DNA from: Pseudomonas resinovorans NBRC 106553
GTDB taxonomy: Bacteria; Pseudomonadota; Gammaproteobacteria; Pseudomonadales; Pseudomonadaceae
Assembly: GCF_000412695.1 (NCBI RefSeq)
Contig: NC_021499.1
Location: 4,712,001-4,776,000 of the forward strand
DNA length: 64,000 nt
Direction of reading: 5' to 3'
Position 1 is the stretch's first letter; the number at the start of each line of letters is the position of its first letter. The notes under the pieces were generated by a model that was given only the letters and a program-made list of their open reading frames with translations, was not told the origin of the DNA and did not search any database. A program made the position numbers and the translations under genes. Below, piece after piece: positions 9,127-20,100 of the stretch.

Positions 9127-10479
9127 TCAGTTCAGGCCGGGAAGGGTGGCCTGGGGCTTCACTTCGTTCTGTACCACCGTTGCCATGGGCGCCACTACGC
9201 CCTGGCTCTTCAGCAGCTCGCCCATGGTCGCCTTGATGCGGTACTGAGTAAACAGCTCGGTGTAGCGCAGGTCCACCAGGCGACGCGAGGCGGTGAAGAG
9301 TTCGTTCTCGCTGTCCAGCAAGTCGAGCAGGGTGCGCTCGCCGATGCTGAATTGCTTCTGGTAGGACTCGCGCACACGGGTGCTGTAGTCGACGTACTGC
9401 TGGGCGATCGGCAGCTGCTCACGGGCGTTGTTCAGCGCGTTCCAGGACAGGCCGAGGTCTTCGTTAAGTACGCGCAGGGCGTTGTTGCGGATGTCCAGCG
9501 CCTCGTTGATCTGGAAGGCCTTGGATTCCAGGTCGGCCTTGTTACTGCCGCCGGCGAAGAGGTTGTAACGCATGCGCAACATCGCCTGCCATTCGTTGAC
9601 GTGGCCGTTTTCGCCGTCCACGTCATTGTCCGCTGCACGGGACAATTCGGCATCGAAGCGCGGGTAGAAAGTGGACTTGGCGGCGGCGTACTGGCTCTCG
9701 GCCGCGGCTACGTCGGACTCGGCGGAACGCAGGATCGGGCTGTTGGCCAGCAGCGCCTGGCGGGCATCCTGGAGGGACCCCGGCAGTTGCCCCGGCAAGC
9801 CGGCCGGCTCGCTCAGGTCCACCGGGTCCATGCCGACCACGCTGTAGTAGTTGGTGCGCGCGTCATTGAGGTTGGTCTGCTCGGTGATCAGGTTATTGCG
9901 GGCCTGGGCCAGGCGCGCTTCGGCCTGGTCCTGGTCGGCCAGGCGCCCTACCCCGCGCTCACTGCGCAGGCTGATCTGGTCGAAGATGCGTTCGTGGCTG
10001 CGCAGGTTGTCCTGGGCCAGGCGCACCATTTCCTGCCGGCGCAGGACATCGATGTAGACCTGGGCCACGTCCAGCGCGGTGCGCTCGGAGGTCCCCAGCA
10101 GCGAGTAGGCGCGGGAGTTGACCGTGGCCTGCTGGCGCCCCACCTCGTTCTTGGTGGCGAAACCGTCGAACACCATCTGCTGCAGACGCAGGCTGGACTC
10201 GCCCCGGGTCATGGTCTCCCAGTGGTCGTCACCGGTAGCGCGGGTCGTGGTGTTGTCGGTGCCTTCACGGCCATAACCGCCCAGCAGGTCGACGGACGGC
10301 AGGTAGCCACCCTGGGCGGCGCGCAGCTGCTTGTCGGCCGAAAGGCGGCTGTTGACCCCGGCCTGCACTTCCGGATGGACATCCATCGCGCGCTGCATGG
10401 CTTCGGAGAGGCTCTGGGCATGGGCCGGCAGGCTGGCAACCAGGGCGAACGGGAGCAGGGTGGAGAAGCGCAGACGCAT
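9127..10479 (-). CDS. lapE: TolC-family outer-membrane channel for type I secretion (LapE-like)
   Basis: Outer-membrane factor completing the exporter. 450 aa from the chosen ATG at 10479, which has AAGGAT upstream and starts a clear signal peptide (MRLRFSTLLPFALVASLPAHAQ); a longer frame to 10524 would put 15 polar residues before it. Two tandem OEP-type helical/beta repeats follow, with the usual motifs (EAMQRAMDVHPEVQAG, TRVRESYQKQFSIGERTLLDLLDSENE). The GERTLLDLLD box in the second half is characteristic of TolC homologues of the type I/AggA class. First gene of the minus-strand export operon, facing the adhesin across a 338-bp promoter region. Confidence 0.9.
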   Translation of the reverse strand: MRLRFSTLLPFALVASLPAHAQSLSEAMQRAMDVHPEVQAGVNSRLSADKQLRAAQGGYLPSVDLLGGYGREGTDNTTTRATGDDHWETMTRGESSLRLQQMVFDGFATKNEVGRQQATVNSRAYSLLGTSERTALDVAQVYIDVLRRQEMVRLAQDNLRSHERIFDQISLRSERGVGRLADQDQAEARLAQARNNLITEQTNLNDARTNYYSVVGMDPVDLSEPAGLPGQLPGSLQDARQALLANSPILRSAESDVAAAESQYAAAKSTFYPRFDAELSRAADNDVDGENGHVNEWQAMLRMRYNLFAGGSNKADLESKAFQINEALDIRNNALRVLNEDLGLSWNALNNAREQLPIAQQYVDYSTRVRESYQKQFSIGERTLLDLLDSENELFTASRRLVDLRYTELFTQYRIKATMGELLKSQGVVAPMATVVQNEVKPQATLPGLN

Positions 10480-10645
10480 GTTCTTGGCATCCTTTTCGTT
10501 GATTGTAAGGTCCGGAAACTTCACCGGGATTGCGTTGGATCAAGCTTCCGAATCCGTGAACGACCTCACACTGGATGACTTGAAAAACGCAGGTAAATAT
10601 CAAAGTGACAGCATTAATTGGATTGTTTAGGATGGGAACCAATTG

Positions 10646-10699
10646 GTCAATACTTTGGCATATCCTCAATAGCCAAAGAGAATAAGCCAATTTATTGGC
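10646..10699. promoter_or_regulatory. Two FleQ-box-like sites between lapE and the adhesin gene
   Basis: The 338-bp divergent region (10480-10817) has an AT-rich core. GTCAATACTTTGGC at 10646-10659 and the near-palindrome GCCAATTTATTGGC at 10686-10699 match the published FleQ box (GTCAATAAATTGAC or its reverse complement) at 11 and 12 of 14 positions. FleQ is the c-di-GMP-responsive regulator known to act on lap adhesin promoters. This is a match by eye, not a scored search. Confidence 0.45.
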
Positions 10700-10817
10700 G
10701 TCAGGGTTACGCCATGTCTTAATAATAGAAGGGAATGTCAGTCCTGCGCTTGGTCGTCACCATCACGGCCCCAGCGACGACAAGCCAGCTGAGAGTCAAC
10801 TTCAGGAGAGTCGCCCA

Positions 10818-11156
10818 ATGAGCAGTGTTATTGCCATCGTCAAAAGCATTGTTGGTCAGGTCTACGCGATGTCGCCGGAGGGCTTCCGGCGGTTGCTGGT
10901 CGAAGGCGACAGACTCTTCAAGGGCGACCAACTGCTGACTGGCAATGAAGGCATGGTGAGCCTGGATCTGGCCGACGGCCGTACCATCGATCTCGGCCGC
11001 GACAGCCAATGGAGCGAAACCGACACGGTTGCTGCCGTCGATACCCAGGCAGCCCAGTCAGCATCCCCGACTCCCGCCGATGACGTGGCGCAGCTGCAGC
11101 AGGCGATCCAGGCCGGCGTCGACCCGACCCGGGAACTCGAAGCCACCGCGGCCGGC
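10818..11156 (+). other. Adhesin retention module and LapG cleavage motif TAAG
   Basis: Residues 1-70 ([17 protein letters not shown]... DGRTIDLG) form the beta-rich plug that, in LapA, folds inside the TolC-like pore and holds the adhesin on the cell. The TAAG at residues 110-113 (bases 11145-11156) is followed by a Gly/Ala-rich hinge. LapG of P. fluorescens cuts between the two alanines of this motif; the same cut is inferred here because lapG lies in the same cluster. Confidence 0.85.
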
Positions 11157-14100
11157 CCGAGCGCCGGTGGCGCAGGCGGTGGTGCCGCAGGCGGCGGTCA
11201 CAGCTTCGTGATGCTGGATGCCACCGCCGGTAGCGTCGATCCGTCCATCGGTTTCACCACCGGCACCTTTGCCCCGGCCGCCGAACCGCAGGAAGAAGAG
11301 CTGACCACGCCGCTGAATGACGCCATTCAGACACAGCCCACCCCGACGCCGCAGAACAGCGCGCCCCAGGGGCAGGACACCAGCATCACCACAGACGAAG
11401 ACACCCCGGTAAGCGGCCAACTGGGCGCGACCGACCCGAATGGCGACCCGCTGAACTACAGCCTGGGCGACGGCCCACGCAACGGCACGGTGGTGATCAA
11501 CCCGGACGGTTCCTACACCTACACCCCCAATGGCGACTTCAACGGCAGCGATAGCTTCACGGCCATAGTCGACGACGGCAAGGGCGGCACCGATACCATC
11601 ACCATCACCATCGGCGTGAACCCGGTTAACGATGCGGCGACCCTCGGCAGCGACAATGTCCAGCTCAGCGAGACCGACGCCCCGCTGACCACCGGCGGCG
11701 CCCTGACCATCAGCGATGTGGACAGCCCGCCCACCTTCGTGGCCCAGAGCAACACCGCCGGCCAGTACGGCAGCTTCAGCATCGATGCCGCCGGTAACTG
11801 GACCTTCGTCGCCAACTCCGCCTTCAACGAACTGAACACCGGCGACTCGCTGACCGACACCTTCGTGGTCACCAGCGCCGATGGCACCACCACCAGCGTC
11901 ACCGTCACCATCAATGGCAGCAACGATGCGGCTGTTCTCAGCAGCGCCTCGGTCCAGCTGACCGAGACCGACGCCCCGCTGACCACTGGCGGCACCCTGA
12001 CCATCAGCGATGTGGACAGCCCGGCCACCTTCGTGGCCCAGAGCAGCACCGCCGGCCAGTACGGCAGCTTCAGCATCGATGCCGCCGGTAACTGGACCTT
12101 CGTCGCCAACTCCGCCTTCAACGAACTGAACACCGGCGACTCGCTGACCGACACCTTCGTGGTCACCAGCGCCGATGGCACCACCACCAGCGTCACCGTC
12201 ACCATCAATGGCAGCAACGATGCTGCTGTTCTCAGCAGCGCCTCGGTCCAGTTGACCGAGACCGACGCCCCGCTGACCACCGGCGGCGCCCTGACCATCA
12301 GCGATGTGGATAGCCCGGCCACCTTCCAGGTGCAAAACAATGTCGCCGGCCAGTACGGCAGCTTCAGCATCGACGCAGCCGGCAACTGGACCTACACCGC
12401 CAACTCCGCCTTCAACGAGCTGAATACCGGCGACTCCCTGACCGACACCTTCGTGGTCACCAGCGCTGATGGCACTACCAGCAGCGTCACCGTCACCATC
12501 AATGGCAGCAACGATGCGGCTGTTCTCGGCAGCGCCTCGGTCCAGTTGACCGAGACCGACGCCCCGCTGACCACCGGCGGCGCCCTGACCATCAGCGATG
12601 TGGACAGCCCAGCCACCTTCGTGGCCCAGAGCAACACCGCCGGCCAGTACGGCAGCTTCAGCATCGACGCCAACGGCAACTGGACCTACACCGCCAACTC
12701 CGCCTTCAACGAGCTGAACACCGGCGACTCGCTGACCGAGTCCTTTGTGGTCACCAGCGCTGATGGCACCACCACCAGCGTCACCGTCACCATCAACGGC
12801 ACCAACGACGCGGCCGTCCTCAGCAACGCCAATGTGCAGCTGACCGAAACCAATGAACCGCTGACCACTGGTGGCACCCTGTCCATCAGCGATGTCGACA
12901 GCCCGGCCACCTTCGTGGCCCAGAGCAACACCGCCGGCCAGTACGGCAGCTTCAGCATCGACGCAGCCGGTAACTGGACCTACACCGCCAACTCCGCCTT
13001 CAACGAGCTGAACACCGGCGACTCGCTGACCGAGTCCTTTGTGGTCACCAGCGCCGATGGCACCACCACCAGCGTCACCGTCACCATCAACGGCACCAAC
13101 GACGCCGCTGTCCTCAGCAGCGCCAATGTGCAGCTGACCGAAACCAATGAACCGCTGACCACCGGCGGTACCCTGTCCATCAGCGATGTGGATAGCCCGG
13201 CAACCTTCGTTGCCCAGAGCGGCACCACCGGCCAGTACGGCAGCTTCAGCATCGACGCGGCCGGCAACTGGACCTACACCGCCAATTCCGCCTTCAACGA
13301 ATTGAATGTTGGCGACTCGCGCACCGACACCTTCGTCGTGACCAGTGCCGACGGCACCACCAGCAGCGTCACCGTGACAATCAATGGCAGCAACGATGCC
13401 GCTGTTCTCAGCAGCGCCTCGGTCCAGCTGACCGAAACCGACGCCCCGCTGACCACCGGCGGCGCCCTGAGCATCAGCGATGTGGACAGCCCGGCCACCT
13501 TCGTGGCCCAGGCCAAAACCGCTGGCCAATACGGCAGTTTCAGCATCGACGCGGCCGGCAACTGGACCTACACCGCCAATTCCGCTTTCAACGAGCTGAA
13601 TGTCGGCGATTCCCGCACTGACACCTTCGAGGTGGTCAGCGCCGACGGCACCAAAACCAGCGTCACCGTCACCATCAACGGCAGCAACGATGCCGCCGTA
13701 TTGAGCAGCGCCACCGTTGCCCTTACCGAAACCAACGAGCCGCTGACCACCGGCGGCACCCTGACCGTCAGCGATGTGGACAGCCCGGAAACCTTCGTTG
13801 CCCAGAACGGCACCGCTGGCACCTACGGCTCCTTCTCCATTGATGCGGCCGGCAACTGGACCTACACCGCCAACTCCGCCTTCAACGAGCTGAATGTCGG
13901 CGATTCCCGCACTGACACCTTTGAAGTCGTCAGCGCCGACGGCACCAAAACCAGCGTCACCGTCACCATCAATGGCAGCAACGATGCCGCCGTATTGAGC
14001 AGCGCTACCGTTGCCCTTACCGAAACCAACGAGCCGCTGACCACCGGCGGCACCCTGACCGTCAGCGATGTGGACAGCCCGGCCAGCTTCGTGGCCCAGA

Positions 14101-17100
14101 GCAACACTGCCGGCCAATACGGCAGCTTCAGCATCGATGCAGCCGGCAATTGGACCTACACCGCCAACTCCGCCTTCAACGAGCTGAATACCACTGACTC
14201 CCTGACCGATACCTTCGTGGTCACCAGTGCCGACGGCACCACCTCCAGCGTTACCGTCACCATCAATGGCAGCAATGACGCGGCCGTCCTCAGCAGCGCC
14301 ACTGTGCAGCTGACCGAAACCAACGCCCCGCTGACCACCAGTGGCACCCTGACCATCAGCGATGTGGACAACCCGGCGACCTTCGTTGCCCAGCCCGGTA
14401 CCGCTGGCACCTATGGCACCTTCAGCATCAACGCTGCCGGCGCCTGGACCTTCGTCGCCAACTCCGCCTTCAACGAACTGAACGTCGACGACAAGCTGAC
14501 CGAGTCCTTCGATGTCTTCGCCGCCGACGGCACCAAGACCAGCGTCACGGTCACCATCAATGGCAGCAACGACCGCCCGGTCGGCGCCAACGACAGCGTC
14601 ACCCTGAACGAAGACACCCTGACCACCGGCAACGTGCTGGCCAACGACACTGACGTCGACAGCAGCACCCTTACCGTCACCAGGTTCCAGGTCGGCAATC
14701 TGGCTTTCACCAGCGTCAACGCCGGCGGCACCCTGGACCTGGGCCCTGTGGGCAAGCTGACCATCCAGGCCAATGGCGACTTCACCTTCGTTCCCGGCAA
14801 GAACTACAACGGCCCGGTGCCCTCCATCACCTACACCCTGAGCGATGGCAGCCTTACCAGCACCGCCGCCCTCAAGTTCGAGATCAACCCGGTCAACGAC
14901 GCCCCGGTGAACGCCGTACCGGGAGCCCAGACCCTGGCCGAAGACGGCAGCAAGACCTTCAGCCTCATCAGCGGCAACAGCGTTGCCGTCGGCGATATCG
15001 ATGGCGACAACCTGACCACCACCCTCAACGTCCAGCACGGTGTGCTCACCCTCGGCCCGCTGAAAGGCGGTGTGACCTTCAGCGGCAACGGCACAGGCAC
15101 CATCACCCTGTCCGGCTCCCAGGCCGCCATCAGCGCAGCCCTGCAGGGTCTGAAGTACACCCCGGCCGCCAACTACAACGGCCAGGACACCCTGACCATC
15201 CACACCTCCGATGGCAGCCTGAGCGACACCGATACCGTCACCCTGAACATCACCCCGGTGAACGACCGCCCGGTGGCCTCGCCCACCAGCGAAAGCACCT
15301 TCGAAGACGCCCCGAGCATCGGCGGCAAGCTCGCCGCCACCGATGTGGATGGCGATACTCTCAGCTTCAGCGTCATTGGCAACGCTCCGGGCGGTTTCAG
15401 CCTGAACGCTGACGGCACCTGGACCCTGGACCCGAGCAACGCGGCCTATCAACACCTGGCCGACGGCGTGTCGACCACGCTCACCATCAACTTCACCGCC
15501 ACTGACGGCACGCTCTCCAGCAACAGCGTCCTGACCATCACCGTCACCGGCGTCAACGACCGGCCGGAGATCACCGCCAGCACGGCGGACGCCACCGAGG
15601 GCAACGGCATCATCACCGGCCAGATCCCGGCCACCGACGTGGATGATGGCGCGGTCCTCAGCTTCAGCACGACCGACACCGTTCCGGGCCTGACCCTGAA
15701 CAGCGACGGCACCTGGAGCTTCGATGCCAACGACAGTGCCTACGACTACCTCAGCGTCGACGAGCCGCTGGTCATCAGCGTGCCGGTCACCGTCACCGAC
15801 GAGCACGGCGCCACCGCCGACAGCACCCTGACCATCACCGTCACCGGCACCAACGACGCGCCGGTGGCCAACGCCGTGGCCGCGTCCGGCAACGAAGACC
15901 AGCCCGCACGCATCCAGGTCAACCTGTCCGGCAGCGATGTCGACGGCACCGTCACCGGCTTCACCATCGGCTCGCTGCCCGACCACGGCACCCTCTACTC
16001 CAGCGCCAATGGCGGCACCGCCCTGCAGATCGGCGACCAGGTGAACGGCCCCGTCTACTTCGTCCCCGCCAAGGACTGGAACGGCAGCACCACCTTCGAA
16101 TACAGCGCCGTGGACAACAACGGTGCCGTCTCGACCAGCACCGCCACCGCCACCATCAACGTCGCCCCGGTCAACGACCGTCCGGTCGGCGTGAACGACA
16201 CGGTCACCCTGAACGAAGACAGCATCGCCACCGGCAACGTGCTGACCAACGACACCGACGTCGACAGCAGCACCCTGACCGTCACCAAGTTCCACGTCAC
16301 CGGCCTGCCCTTCATCAGCGCCAATGCCGGTAGCACCCTGGACCTGGGCATCGGCAAGCTGACCATCCTCGCCAACGGCAACTTCACCTTCGTCCCGGCG
16401 GCCAACTACAACGGCCCGGTGCCGTCCGTCACCTACACCCTGAGCGACGGCTCGCTCACCGACACCGCCACCCTCAAGTTCGAGATCACCCCGGTCAACG
16501 ACGCACCCGTCAACGCCGTGCCCGGCGCCCAGACCCTGGCCGAAGACGGCAGCAAGGTCTTCAGCCTGATCGGCGGCAACAGCGTCAGCGTCAGCGATAT
16601 CGACAGCGGCAACCTGAGCGTCACCCTCAATGTCCAGCACGGCGTGATCAGCCTCGGCCCGCTGGCCGGTGGCGTGACCTTCAGCGGCAATGGCACAGGC
16701 AGCATCACCCTGTCCGGCTCCCAGGCCGCCATCAACGCCGCCCTGCAAGGCCTGCGGTATGTTCCGGCCGCCAACTACAACGGCCAGGACACCCTGACCA
16801 TCCACACCTCCGATGGCAGCCTGAGCGACACCGACACCGTCACCCTGAACATCACCCCGGTGAACGACCGTCCGGTGACCGCGCCCACCAGCGAAAGCAC
16901 CTTCGAGGACGCCCCGAGCATCGGCGGCAAGCTCGCCGCCACCGATGTGGATGGCGACACCCTGAGCTTCAGCCTGCCAGGCTCTGCCCCGGCCGGTTTC
17001 AACCTCAATTCGAACGGCACCTGGACCCTGGACCCGAGCAACGCCGCCTACCAGCACCTGGCCGACGGCGCGACGCTGACCATCAGCGTTCCCTTCACCG

Positions 17101-20100
17101 TCAGCGACGGCAAGCTGTCCAGCAACAGCACGCTGACCATCAAGGTCACCGGGGTGAACGACGCGCCGGTGGCCACCGCTACCAGCGCCGCCGCCGATGA
17201 AGGCGATGCCCCGCTCACCGGCCAGATCCCGGCCAGTGACGTGGACGATGGCGCGATCCTGGGCTTCAGCCTGGCTGACGACGCCCCGGCCGGCTTCGCC
17301 CTCGACAGCAACGGCGGCTGGACCTTCGACGCCCAGGATCCGTCCTACGACTACCTGTCGGCCGGCGAAGAACTGGTCATCACGGTTCCGGTTATCGTCA
17401 CCGATGAGCACGGTGCGTCCACCACCACCCAGCTGACCATCACCCTCACCGGCACCAATGACGCGCCGGTGGCCAACGCCGTGGCCGCGTCCGGCAACGA
17501 AGACCAGCCCGCGCGCATCCAGGTGAACCTGTCCGGCAGCGATGTCGATGGCACCGTCACCGGCTTCACCATCGGCTCGCTGCCCGACCACGGCACCCTC
17601 TACTCCAGCGCCAATGGCGGCACCGCCCTGCAGATCGGCGACCAGGTGAACGGCCCCGTCTACTTCGTCCCCGCCAAGGACTGGAACGGCAGCACCACCT
17701 TCGAGTACAGCGCCGTCGACAACAACGGCGCCACCTCCAGCAGCGCCACCGCCACCATCAATGTGGCCCCGGTCAACGACCGTCCGGTCGGCGTGAACGA
17801 CACGGTCACCCTGAACGAAGACAGCATCGCCACCGGCAACGTGCTGACCAACGACACCGACGTCGACAGCAGCACCCTGACCGTCACCAAGTTCCACGTC
17901 ACCGGCCTGCCTTTCATCAGCGCCAACGCCGGTAGCACCCTGGACCTGGGCATCGGCAAGCTGACCATCCTCGCCAACGGCAACTTCACCTTCGTCCCGG
18001 CGGCCAACTACAACGGCCCGGTGCCGTCCGTCACCTACACCCTGAGCGACGGCTCGCTCACCGACACCGCCACCCTCAAGTTCGAGATCACCCCGGTCAA
18101 CGACGCACCCGTCAACGCCGTGCCCGGCGCCCAGACCCTGGCCGAAGACGGCAGCAAGGTCTTCAGCCTGATCGGCGGCAACAGCGTCAGCGTCAGCGAT
18201 ATCGACAGCGGCAACCTGAGCGTCACCCTCAATGTCCAGCACGGCGTGATCAACCTCGGCCCGCTGGCCGGTGGCGTGACCTTCAGCGGCAATGGCACCG
18301 GCAGCATCACCCTGTCCGGCAGCCAGGCCGCCATCAACGCCGCCCTGCAAGGCCTGAAGTACACCCCGGCCGCCAACTACAACGGCCAGGACACCCTGAC
18401 CATCCACACCTCCGATGGCAGCCTGAGCGACACCGACACCGTCACCCTGAACATCAGCCCGGTGAACGATGCGCCGCAAACCAACATCGGCGGCGGCGTC
18501 GGCAACGAAGACAATCCGATCTCCGTCAACCTCAGTGGTTCGGATATCGACGGCAGCGTCGACCACTTCGTCATCAAGTCCCTGCCGGCCAACGGCACAC
18601 TGATGCTCAACGGTGTCGCCCTGGGCGTTGGCTCACTCGTTCCGGCCAGCGGCAATGGCGCGAACATCACCTTCGTGCCGAATGCCAACTGGAACGGCAC
18701 CACCACCTTCCAGTACACCGCGGTGGATAACCTGGGCCTGGCGGACAGCACACCGGCCACTGGCACCATCACCGTCACCGCCGTCAACGATGCGCCGATC
18801 GCCGTCAACGATGGCCCGGTTGCGGTCACCGAAGGCACCCCGGCCAGCGGCAATGTGCTGACCAACGACAGCGACCCGGAAAACAACCCGCTGACCGTCA
18901 CCGGCTTCAGCTTCGGCGGCAGCGACTACCTGGCAGGCCAGACCGCCACCATCAGCGGTGTCGGCAGCCTGGTAATCCGTGCCGACGGCAGCTTCACCTT
19001 CACCCCGGCCGCGAACTACAACGGCCCGGTACCGTCCGCGACCTACACCGTCAGCGATGGCACCGCCACCGATACTGCCGAGCTGAGCTTCGCTGACGTC
19101 AGCCCGGTCAACGACGCACCGATCGCCGTCAACGATGGCCCGGTTGCGGTCACCGAAGACACCCCGGCCAACGGCAATGTGCTGACCAACGACAGCGACC
19201 CGGATCACGATGACCTCAGCGTCACCGGCTTCAGCTTCGGCGGCAGCGACTACCTGGCCGGCGAAACCGCCACCATCAACGGTGTCGGCAGCCTGGTAAT
19301 CCGTGCCGACGGCAGCTTCACCTTCACCCCGGCCGCGAACTACAACGGCCCGGTGCCGTCCGCGACCTACACCGTTTCCGATGGCAGCCTCAGTGACACC
19401 GCCGAGCTCAGCTTCGGCAATGTAGCGCCGGTCAACGATGCGCCGATCGCCGTCAACGATGGCCCGGTCCCGATCACCGAAGACACCCCGGCCAACGGCT
19501 TTGTGCTGACCAACGACAGCGATCCGGAAAACGACGACCTCAGCGTCACCGGCTTCAGCTTCGGCGGCAGCGACTACCTGGCCGGCGAAACCGCCACCAT
19601 CAGCGGTGTCGGCAGCCTGGTAATCCGTGCCGACGGCAGCTTCACCTTCACCCCGGCCGCGAACTACAACGGCCCGGTACCGTCCGCGACCTACACCGTT
19701 TCCGATGGCAGCCTCAGTGACACCGCCGAGCTGAGCTTCGCTGACGTCAGCCCGGTCAACGACGCACCGATCGCCGTCAACGATGGCCCGGTTGCGGTCA
19801 CCGAAGACACCCCGGCCAACGGCAATGTGCTGACCAACGACAGCGATCCGGATCACGATGACCTCAGCGTCACCGGCTTCAGCTTCGGCGGCAGCGACTA
19901 CCTGGCCGGCGAAACCGCCACCATCAACGGTGTCGGCAGCCTGGTAATCCGTGCCGACGGCAGCTTCACCTTCACCCCGGCCGCCAACTACAACGGCCCG
20001 GTGCCCTCCGCGACCTACACCCTCAGCGATGGCACCGCCACCGATACCGCCGAGCTCAGCTTCGGCAATGTAGCGCCGGTCAACGATGCGCCGATCGCCG

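Noticed and set aside
11058..18566. Minus-strand open frame of about 2500 codons opposite the adhesin, with further long ones at 18633-22787 and 22959-26702
   Set aside because: These are shadows of the GC-rich repetitive adhesin gene. Their translations are Val/Gly/Ala-rich repeats that mirror the plus-strand repeats, without ribosome sites or domains.
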